From: JADLEX01 sp964586775
Lineage (GTDB): Bacteria > Lernaellota > Lernaellaia > JACKCT01
Direction: 5' to 3'
Length of the DNA stretch: 10,996 nt
NCBI GenBank assembly: GCA_964586775.1
Contig: CAZPJD010000179.1
Span: 1-10,996 of the forward strand
Position 1 is the stretch's first letter. The number at the start of each line of letters is the position of its first letter. The translations under genes were made by a program, and so were the position numbers. Shown in pieces: positions 6,282 through 10,996 of this stretch. The notes under the pieces are model-generated. The model saw nothing but the letters and a program-made list of their open reading frames with translations. It had not been told where the DNA came from and did not search any database.

Positions 6282-7091
6282 ATGACGACGCACGCGAAAA
6301 TGCTTTGGGCTTTGGGAGTTCTTGCATCGACGATGTTGCTGGTCGTGCTGGCGGCGGGCACGGCCCATGCGACGGTCGTGTCGAAGCCGGTCGAGTACAA
6401 GATCGGCAACGACGTCTTCGAGGGAACGATCGCCTTCGACGACAAAGCGGCGACACCGCGACCGGGCGTGCTCGTCGTCCACCAGTGGATGGGGCCGACC
6501 GACCACGAGTTCACCGTGGCGAATCATCTCGCGGCGCTCGGCTACGTGGCCTTCGTCGCCGACATCTACGGCAAGGGCGTGCGTCCGAAGAATCCTGACG
6601 AGGCCGGCGCTCAGGCGGGCAAGTTCAAGGACGACCGGGCTCTGCTGCGCGCGCGGGCGGCGGGGGCACTGGAAGCGATGAAGGCGCAGCCGCAGGTCGA
6701 TCCCGCCAAGGTCGCGGTGATCGGATATTGCTTCGGCGGTATGGGCGCGCTGGAACTCGCGCGCGCGGGGGCGCCGCTGCTGGGTGTGGTGAGCTTCCAC
6801 GGTACGCTGAACACGCCCTCGCCCGCTGACGCGAAGAACATCAAGGGCAAGGTGCTCGTGCTGCACGGCGAGGCCGACCCCTTTGTGAAGCCCGACGAGG
6901 TGGCGGCTTTCAAAAAAGAGATGGACGACGCGGGCGTGACCTACACCTTTGTCGGCTACCCCGGTGCGGTTCACGCCTTCACGCAAAAATCCGCAGGCTT
7001 CGATCCGACCAAGGGCGCGGCCTATAACGCGGGCGCCGACGTGAAGTCTTGGCAGGCGATGAAGGACTTTCTGGCGGCGGTTTTTCTGTAA
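6282..7091 (+). CDS. Secreted dienelactone-hydrolase-family alpha/beta hydrolase
   Basis: 269 residues. ATG 6282 follows AAGGGGGG (6269-6276) at good spacing. Residues 1-30 form a signal peptide ending 'GTAHA', so the enzyme is exported, unlike the classical cytosolic DLH. The family core is clear: 'VLVVHQWMG', 'GYVAFVADIYGKG', nucleophile elbow 'GYCFGG' with Cys150, 'LHGEADPFV' with Asp199, and 'GAVHAF' with His231. These make the Cys-Asp-His triad of DLH. Classical DLH opens dienelactones to maleylacetate, but most relatives have unknown ester or lactone substrates. At the place where DLH has Glu after His in 'VVHE', this protein has Gln68. It lies 117 bases after the upstream cluster, with a 12-base palindrome (TGACGATCGTCA, 6192-6203) between them, so it may be transcribed separately. 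Confidence 0.93.
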   Translation: MTTHAKMLWALGVLASTMLLVVLAAGTAHATVVSKPVEYKIGNDVFEGTIAFDDKAATPRPGVLVVHQWMGPTDHEFTVANHLAALGYVAFVADIYGKGVRPKNPDEAGAQAGKFKDDRALLRARAAGALEAMKAQPQVDPAKVAVIGYCFGGMGALELARAGAPLLGVVSFHGTLNTPSPADAKNIKGKVLVLHGEADPFVKPDEVAAFKKEMDDAGVTYTFVGYPGAVHAFTQKSAGFDPTKGAAYNAGADVKSWQAMKDFLAAVFL

Positions 7092-7115
7092 GTCCGCCAA
7101 AACGGTTTCCGCGCG

Positions 7116-7155
7116 TTCCAAACTAGATTTTTTGGAATCCGCGAAAACTCGCGGA
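7116..7155. repeat. Two adjacent perfect hairpins
   Basis: TTCCAAA (7116-7122) pairs with TTTGGAA (7131-7137) over an 8-base loop. Immediately after it, TCCGCGA (7138-7144) pairs with TCGCGGA (7149-7155) over AAAC. They lie 25 bases after the hydrolase stop codon, upstream of the next promoter. Position suggests transcript-end processing or termination, but there is no downstream U-tract; an operator role for the next gene is also possible. Confidence 0.45.
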
Positions 7156-7177
7156 CCACGGCCAAAATTTGCCCCAC

Positions 7178-7206
7178 TTGATCGGGAGTGGCCGGGGGTC
7201 TATAAA
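7178..7206 (+). promoter_or_regulatory. Sigma70-type promoter of the Asp-rich secreted protein
   Basis: TTGATC (7178-7183) and TATAAA (7201-7206) are separated by exactly 17 bases, matching four of six and five of six consensus positions. The expected start of transcription is near 7213, leaving a leader of about 45 bases with an AGGAGGG site before ATG 7258. This is the clearest housekeeping promoter in the window, in otherwise GC-rich sequence. Confidence 0.65.
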
Positions 7207-7257
7207 TATGCGGATTCGGGCGGCGGCGCGGCCAATCGCCCAACAGGAGGGACGAGA

Positions 7258-7977
7258 ATGCAGTGGAATATTCGGATTTTGGCGGTGCTTGCGGCGCTGA
7301 TGCTGGCGCTGCCCGCGGTTGCGTTCGCCCAGGACGACGACACGGCGGACGATGATGCGGACGACGACACGGATGACGATGCCGATGACGACGCGACGGA
7401 CGACGACGCGGCGGATGACGACAGCGGCGGCGACGGATTCTCGGCGGTCATCGACTTCACCAATCCGCTGACGCTGACCGGCGGGCAACAGTACGACTTC
7501 GAGTTCACCGTCAGCAACACCACGTCGGCCGGCGCGGTCGACCAGTGGATCAACCTGATCGACCTTTACATGCCGAACGAGGAATACGTGATCGACGGCG
7601 CGAATATCGTCGCGCCCGACGCCATCCACTCCGGCGAGTGGACGTTCGAGCTGATTCCCGGCGACTCGACCGACGTGGGTGTCCGCTGGATGTTCACCTC
7701 GGGCGTCTCCTCCGCGGAATACGGCGACATCCAGGAAGGCGAGTCGCTGACCTTCGCGTTCCGCGCCACCACCGATGAAGACGCGACCGACGGTTTCGAC
7801 TACAAGGTCGCGACGGAAGCCGGCCAGTTCGTCGACGGCACGGCGTGCATCGTGGACGGCTGCGACGAAGAGCCGGCGGACGACGATGCCGACGACGACG
7901 ATGATGACGACGACGACGACGCGGACGACGACGACGATGATGATGACGACGACGACGACAGCGGCTGCGGCTGCTGA
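7258..7977 (+). CDS. Secreted Asp-rich repeat protein with C-terminal SGCGC
   Basis: 239 residues. I chose ATG 7258 because AGGAGGG lies just upstream and a clean signal peptide follows (cleavage after 'AFA', residue 24); an earlier in-frame codon at 7132 lies before the promoter. Mature layout: residues 26-55 are Asp triplets spaced by Ala/Thr; residues 60-195 form a beta-rich domain ('YDFEFTVSNTT', 'GEWTFELIPGD', 'GESLTFAFRATT') that looks like an Ig- or CARDB-like sandwich; Cys197 and Cys202 follow; residues 208-234 are nearly pure Asp; and the chain ends Ser-Gly-Cys-Gly-Cys. The Asp codons mix GAC and GAT, so the tract seems kept at protein level. It is probably a surface or extracellular Ca-binding spacer protein; no enzyme motif is visible. 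It forms a single-gene unit between its own promoter and terminator. Confidence 0.9.
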   Translation: MQWNIRILAVLAALMLALPAVAFAQDDDTADDDADDDTDDDADDDATDDDAADDDSGGDGFSAVIDFTNPLTLTGGQQYDFEFTVSNTTSAGAVDQWINLIDLYMPNEEYVIDGANIVAPDAIHSGEWTFELIPGDSTDVGVRWMFTSGVSSAEYGDIQEGESLTFAFRATTDEDATDGFDYKVATEAGQFVDGTACIVDGCDEEPADDDADDDDDDDDDDADDDDDDDDDDDDSGCGC

Positions 7978-8000
7978 TCGCGCGTAGCGATTCCGTCCAC

Positions 8001-8032
8001 GACGCCGGCCTTCGGGCCGGCGTCTCGTGTTT
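8001..8032 (+). terminator. Intrinsic terminator of the Asp-rich protein gene
   Basis: A perfect 10-bp GC-rich stem, GACGCCGGCC (8001-8010) with GGCCGGCGTC (8015-8024), closes on the very stable TTCG tetraloop. It is followed by a T-containing stretch with TTT at 8030-8032. It begins 24 bases after the stop codon at 7977. The U-tract is short, but the stem is strong. Confidence 0.8.
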
Positions 8033-8151
8033 GGCCCTCAACTCGATGAATTCCGCGACCCATGGAGCGCTCGAGGGAATATGTCTTGTTCTTTGGGCGC
8101 TTTGTATTCATGGTGAAATCTGGAAATCAGACCAGTCTAGCGGAGTTTTTC

Positions 8152-8331
8152 ATGGGCTATCCGACCAAAGTCCAACTCATCAAGCGCAAGAAGATTGAGC
8201 ACTGGTATCTCAATCTTCCTGCGGCGATCGCGCGGGCGATGGAATTCACCCGGGGCGAGACGGTTGAGTGGATCGTTGAGAGCAAGTCGGAACTGACACG
8301 ACATCGACCGAACGCGCCTTGGCCCGCTTAA
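8152..8331 (+). CDS. AbrB-like small protein, IS-associated, C-terminus probably frame-shifted
   Basis: 59 residues from ATG 8152, which has GGAG (8142-8145) six bases upstream. 'TKVQLIKRKKIEHWYLNLP' followed by 'MEFTRGETVEWIVESKSEL' has the swapped-hairpin AbrB/MazE/SpoVT pattern (basic strand, 'W-Y-x-N-x-P', then 'G-E-x-V-E-W'). From memory, small proteins of this kind accompany DDE transposases in some insertion sequences and probably bind DNA. After about residue 50 the frame runs into an unrelated 'RPNAPWPA' and stops. The natural continuation ('TERALARLKEIG') appears in another frame, so the gene probably lost a base near 8300. Earlier in-frame ATGs (8062, 8110) have no ribosome binding site. 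Confidence 0.55.
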   Translation: MGYPTKVQLIKRKKIEHWYLNLPAAIARAMEFTRGETVEWIVESKSELTRHRPNAPWPA

Positions 8332-8563
8332 AAGAAATCGGCTCGTCGTTGATGGAACGGATCGAAGACCCGATCGCCGAAGGTTCCCGGCGCGCGGGCG
8401 TGCGAAGAGGGCCGAGCGTCTTCGCGGCCTGCCGATGTCGTCGATGCGCTTTCCGGGACGGCAGAGGGTCGCCGGCGGGTCGTGCATGTCGGGGATTCAG
8501 GTTTCGGACTGGGGTGCGGTAGGTCGTCTGTTCGCGCGGCGACGCGAGAAGCTGGTTCCGATC
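8307..8563 (+). pseudogene. Degraded transposase N-terminus (IS4-superfamily-like)
   Basis: Two frames must be joined. One (8307 to about 8400) reads 'TERALARLKEIGSSLMERIEDPI'. The other (about 8405-8563) contains Gly-Arg-x-x-Val-x-Gly-x-x-Cys-x-Ser-Gly-x-Gln-x-x-Asp-Trp-x-Ala and then 'RLFARRRE' (8456-8551). I recall that spacing from the N-terminal part of certain DDE transposases (GRHTVTG, SGxQxxDW, YRLFxRxR). No start, no catalytic Asp/Glu region and no continuous frame remain. The neighbouring minus-strand gene ends at 8624, so the rest of the transposase is gone. The family is recalled from memory and not tested. Confidence 0.45.
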
Positions 8564-8623
8564 GATTCGGCGACAGACACCTTCTCGAGGGCGAGCAAAA
8601 CCGGTTCATCGCGCGCGATCGAT

Positions 8624-9466
8624 TCAATGCGCGTCGCTTTCCATCGCGGCGTCGAGATCCGCGATTCGCTTCGCAACCTGTTCACCCCGACTTCGGGACG
8701 CGCCGAGCGCCTTATCCCATGCGGCGGCGTCGTGCGATCCGGCCGCGCGCGCGACGGCCAGTTGCATAAGATCGTCGAGTTCGTCCACCCACTTCGCGAG
8801 ATCGGCGCCCGCGGCGGGCGCGTAGATCAGCCGCCCCGGGGTCGCGCCGCGCAGTCGGTCGCGTTCTCGCGCAAATCGTTTCCAGGTTTCGGGCAGTGCC
8901 GCGGCATCGGCACGCGCCAGATCCTCCAGATCTCGCGCCAGCGCCTTTTCCCAAGCGCGAAGATCGGCGATGACGGCCTTGTGCGCGGCGGCGCGCTCGG
9001 CGGGCGTGCCGATCGCAGTCTTTCGACGCACCACGATCTCGGGCCCCGCTTCGGTCTTGCGGATCTCGACGCCCGGGTGCTCGGGGATCTTCGCGAAGGC
9101 ATCGGCCAGCGCGGGATTGAGGGCCGGCGTGAGCACGGCCCGCGCGTGATAGACGAAGGGCTCGGTGAATGGGAGCGTGAGCGCGAAACGACCGTCAAAG
9201 ACCGGCGCGGCCTCGCCCCACAGGGCATCGAGCCGCCCTGGATCGCCGACCACGTCGAGATAGACCCACGTGCCGTCGGGCACGGGCGCGCGACCTGTAA
9301 GCACCAACCGACCCGAGGCGGTTTGCACGAGATCAAGATCAAAACGCGATGGCGCGGGGGCGAGGTCGCCGGCGCACGACGCGATCGTGAAAAGCGCGAG
9401 CAGGACGAGCGCGAGACCGAAAGCGCGAATCGGATTTTCCGTCCGACGCATGATTTTCACGGCCAT
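8624..9466 (-). CDS. Lipoprotein of unknown function
   Basis: 280 residues from ATG 9466. A GGGGG tract touches that ATG, while GTG 9460 lies six bases after the tract, so the true start may be the GTG, two residues shorter. The N-terminus is a lipoprotein signal with lipobox Ile28-Ala29-Ser30-Cys31 and Ala at +2, which predicts outer-membrane sorting. Residues 42-120 look like a beta sandwich ('RFDLDLVQTASGRLVLTG', 'DGRFALTLPF'). Residues 150-275 are helical and Ala/Arg/Glu-rich, perhaps a helical bundle. No family recognised. It begins 24 bases after the stop of the membrane fusion gene, so the two form an operon and probably act together at the envelope. Confidence 0.85.
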   Translation of the reverse strand: MAVKIMRRTENPIRAFGLALVLLALFTIASCAGDLAPAPSRFDLDLVQTASGRLVLTGRAPVPDGTWVYLDVVGDPGRLDALWGEAAPVFDGRFALTLPFTEPFVYHARAVLTPALNPALADAFAKIPEHPGVEIRKTEAGPEIVVRRKTAIGTPAERAAAHKAVIADLRAWEKALARDLEDLARADAAALPETWKRFARERDRLRGATPGRLIYAPAAGADLAKWVDELDDLMQLAVARAAGSHDAAAWDKALGASRSRGEQVAKRIADLDAAMESDAH

Positions 9467-9490
9467 CCCCCGCGCGGGTCGGCGAACGGG

Positions 9491-10786
9491 CTACTGAACG
9501 GCGATGTTCGGATAGATTCCCTGGACGAGATTGGCCGAGACCCACCCGAATTCGTATCCGGTGAGCGGGCCGACGACGTAGTCGTCCAGCGTGCTCGGCC
9601 GCTCGATGGTGAATTCCTCGACCGAGCGATAACCCGCCGCGATTTCGGCCTGCGGTTGCGGGAAGGGCGGCTGCTGCTGCGGGCTCGCCAAACCCTCGGG
9701 GTTTTTCGGAAACCCCTTGGCGGTCAGCTTGAGCGAAGCGCCCATCGCCCGCGCCATATAGTGAGCGGCGGCGGCGACGTAGTAATCGTTTGACCACTTC
9801 AGGTTCGACACGGGGATCTGCACGTAGGCATAGCCGAACTGCGCGCTGCCCAGATCCTCGATGAAGTCGCGGTCGTGTCCCGTGTCGTCAACGAGCTCCA
9901 CGAGCAGCACCACATCGGCGTCCAGGCGGTCCGTCAGGTTGCTCTGCTCGATCAAATCCTTGAAGTAGCCCCAGTAGGCGGCCTTCATCTCCAGGCCCTT
10001 GTACGACTTGTCGCCGGCGGGCGCGGCGGGGGGCGGACCGATCTTGATCGTGTAGAAGCCGTAGGACGTCAGCTCGAACGGCGAATCGGAATCCGCCGTG
10101 ATCCTCTGGTATTCCTTGTTGAACCAGTCGGCCAGGTCGGCGATCGTGTGCGCGTCGCCGGTCTGATAGCCCGGTTCGGTCGGCGAGCGCATCATGTTCT
10201 TGGTGAAGAACGTGCTCTGCGCCTCGTTGGGCTTTTGCGACACGTAGATGACCGCGACGTGCGTGTCGAAGGACGAGATGTAGAATTTCCACATCCGGAT
10301 GAGCGGCGCCGAAAAGAACGCGGCCACGAAGAGGCCCGCGACCACGGCCAGCGCGACGCCCACCAAGCGCAGCGTCCGCTTCTGCTTGAAGATCTCGTAG
10401 TGCTCGGGGCAGTAGAACCGGCCCTTGCTGTTGCGCAGGCACATCTCGCAGATGTTGATCTCGCACGTTTTGCAACGCGCTCGCGCGCGACGGTGGGGGT
10501 GCGTATCGCAGTAACGATAGACCTGCCCGAGGGGAAGCGCCTCGGCAATGCACCCGGCCGCGGAAAGCTTCTCGGCCAGCAGTTCGGCCGCTTCGACCGG
10601 CGCGGACGGAAGGATGTCCACCGGCGCCGATTCGGCCAGTTCGGTCGCCTCGTCGAAGCTGACGTCGAGCAGCTCGGCGATCTTCTTGACCGCCTCGTAA
10701 CGGACATCCTCGCTGTCGAACCCGATCAGGGTGACTTTCGCGCGTTCGATGCCGGGATCTTTGGGATCGATCTTGGCCAAGGCCAC
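9491..10786 (-). CDS. Membrane fusion: L7/L12-like domain, zinc finger, TM, metzincin-like domain
   Basis: 431 residues from GTG 10786; TTG 10780 is an alternative, and both have only a weak GGGG site upstream. Residues 16-84 resemble the C-terminal domain of ribosomal protein L7/L12 ('AVKKIAELLDVSFDEATEL', 'AAELLAEKLSAAG'). Residues 93-129 carry a B-box-like zinc site: Cys93, His96, Cys105, Cys108, Cys113, Cys116, Cys126, His129. A TM helix follows at about 140-160, so these two domains should be cytosolic and the remainder external. The outer domain ends in a region that resembles matrixin/archaemetzincin proteases ('FGYAYVQIP', 'AAAAHYMARAMGAS', 'AEIAAG'), but the HExxHxxG motif is degenerate: only His342 and Gly349 remain, with Tyr343 and Arg346 in place of the catalytic Glu and second His. 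It is probably non-catalytic. First gene of the minus-strand operon with the lipoprotein at 8624. Confidence 0.85.
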   Translation of the reverse strand: MALAKIDPKDPGIERAKVTLIGFDSEDVRYEAVKKIAELLDVSFDEATELAESAPVDILPSAPVEAAELLAEKLSAAGCIAEALPLGQVYRYCDTHPHRRARARCKTCEINICEMCLRNSKGRFYCPEHYEIFKQKRTLRLVGVALAVVAGLFVAAFFSAPLIRMWKFYISSFDTHVAVIYVSQKPNEAQSTFFTKNMMRSPTEPGYQTGDAHTIADLADWFNKEYQRITADSDSPFELTSYGFYTIKIGPPPAAPAGDKSYKGLEMKAAYWGYFKDLIEQSNLTDRLDADVVLLVELVDDTGHDRDFIEDLGSAQFGYAYVQIPVSNLKWSNDYYVAAAAHYMARAMGASLKLTAKGFPKNPEGLASPQQQPPFPQPQAEIAAGYRSVEEFTIERPSTLDDYVVGPLTGYEFGWVSANLVQGIYPNIAVQ

Positions 10787-10911
10787 GCCCCGATGTCAGT
10801 TGGAATCAACCCGTTAACACAAGCGCCCGCGTCGCGCAACGCAAACGTGACGCACGGGCCTGCGTCACCGGACCGGGTATTGGTCTTTTCCTTTTTTTTT
10901 CGCCGTGCTAT

Positions 10912-10929
10912 TGTAGATTAGCATCTACA
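10912..10929. promoter_or_regulatory. Palindromic operator candidate
   Basis: TGTAGAT (10912-10918) and ATCTACA (10923-10929) are perfect inverted arms around TAGC. The site lies 22 bases before ATG 10951 and about 126 bases upstream of the divergent gene starting at 10786. It overlaps possible -10 sequences (TATTGT 10909-10914 or TAGATT 10914-10919). Position and symmetry suit a dimeric repressor; a short RNA hairpin in the leader is the alternative. Confidence 0.5.
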
Positions 10930-10950
10930 CAGCAGTAGGAGGACATTCCC

Positions 10951-10996
10951 ATGAGCACCACGGAGTCGTTGCGGATGCGTCGGGAAGCCATTCTTG
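10951..10996 (+). CDS. Start of a plus-strand gene, cut by the right edge
   Basis: ATG 10951 is preceded by AGGAGG (10937-10942) at eight bases, the best ribosome binding site in the window. Fifteen codons are visible: 'MSTTESLRMRREAIL'. The last part, Arg-Arg-Glu-Ala-Ile-Leu, resembles the N-terminal entry to the first helix of TetR-family repressors, and a palindrome lies just upstream, as for an autoregulated repressor. With so few residues the family call is only a guess. It is divergent from the operon starting at 10786. Confidence 0.75.
   Translation, partial: MSTTESLRMRREAIL

Larger units (their letters stand above)
8152..8563 (+). mobile_element. Insertion-sequence relic
   Basis: This is the combined span of the AbrB-like ORF and the broken transposase fragment. 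I found no terminal inverted repeats or target duplication, so the element's true ends are unknown. It sits between a terminator and the 3' end of a minus-strand operon, where an insertion would be harmless. Confidence 0.4.

Noticed and set aside
6201..7121. 306-residue minus-strand open frame opposite the dienelactone-hydrolase-family gene
   Set aside because: His/Arg-rich shadow; the plus-strand frame has a full catalytic triad and a signal peptide.
7978..8040. MYXO-CTERM sorting signal at the end of the Asp-rich protein
   Set aside because: The Cys motif is present but the reading frame stops right after it; no TM helix or basic tail follows, so it is not the standard signal.
8560..8625. 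Direct repeat GATCGATTC at 8560-8568 and 8617-8625 as an IS target duplication
   Set aside because: The copies flank no complete element, the first lies next to the transposase-like residues, and a 9-base match of this composition can occur by chance.
8435..9793. 452-residue plus-strand open frame opposite the lipoprotein and the fusion gene
   Set aside because: Beyond about 8563 it is a low-complexity Arg/Gly/Asp antisense of two well-supported minus-strand genes; only its first part carries transposase-like sequence.
9875..10921. 348-residue plus-strand open frame opposite the fusion gene
   Set aside because: It is antisense of clear domain-bearing coding sequence, rich in Arg/Val/Asp/Leu with no family signature.
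1..10996. CRISPR arrays, tRNA or rRNA genes
   Set aside because: I saw no regularly spaced direct repeats, no tRNA-like cloverleaf and no conserved rRNA segments on either strand by reading.

Overview
The window looks like a contig from an uncultured, high-GC, Gram-negative bacterium of the 'deltaproteobacterial' type (Myxococcota, Lernaellota or a similar lineage). Three things suggest this: strongly GC-biased third codon positions from about 2,700 onward; lipobox lipoproteins; and exported proteins with long runs of three aspartates separated by Ala, Thr or Met, a style I associate with those lineages from memory. The taxonomic call is inference only.

Layout. (a) 1-2476: a visibly A+T-rich stretch encoding a large helical-repeat (HEAT/ARM-like) protein. 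It is cut at its N-terminus by the window edge and split by a frameshift near 1763-1817. Its base composition differs sharply from everything to its right, so it is probably an acquired island. (b) 2477-3038: a transition zone with tiny ORFs and a possible gene remnant, ending in an imperfect inverted repeat. (c) 3039-4250 (minus): an exported endonuclease/exonuclease/phosphatase-fold lipoprotein with an Asp-rich stalk. (d) 4444-6164 (plus): a compact three-gene cluster of a two-TM coiled-coil membrane protein, a Nudix hydrolase and a single-TM protein. It is followed at 6282 by a secreted dienelactone-hydrolase-family protein. (e) 7178-8032: a self-contained transcription unit with a recognisable sigma70-type promoter, a secreted Asp-rich protein ending in Ser-Gly-Cys-Gly-Cys, and a strong hairpin terminator. 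(f) 8152 to about 8563: a decayed insertion-sequence relic, made of an AbrB-like small ORF and a frame-broken transposase N-terminus. (g) 8624-10786 (minus): a two-gene operon of an unusual L7/L12-like plus zinc-finger plus TM plus metzincin-like membrane protein and a lipoprotein. (h) 10787-10996: a divergent control region with a perfect 7+7 palindrome, then the first 15 codons of a plus-strand gene, perhaps a TetR-type regulator.

Most products act at the envelope (two lipoproteins, two secreted proteins, three membrane proteins); the Nudix enzyme is the one clear cytosolic enzyme. I see no single pathway uniting them. The items most worth a second look are the fusion protein at 9491-10786, the split repeat protein at the left edge (possibly the sensor arm of a STAND/NACHT-type protein whose NTPase would lie outside the window), and the Asp-stalk/SGCGC export style.
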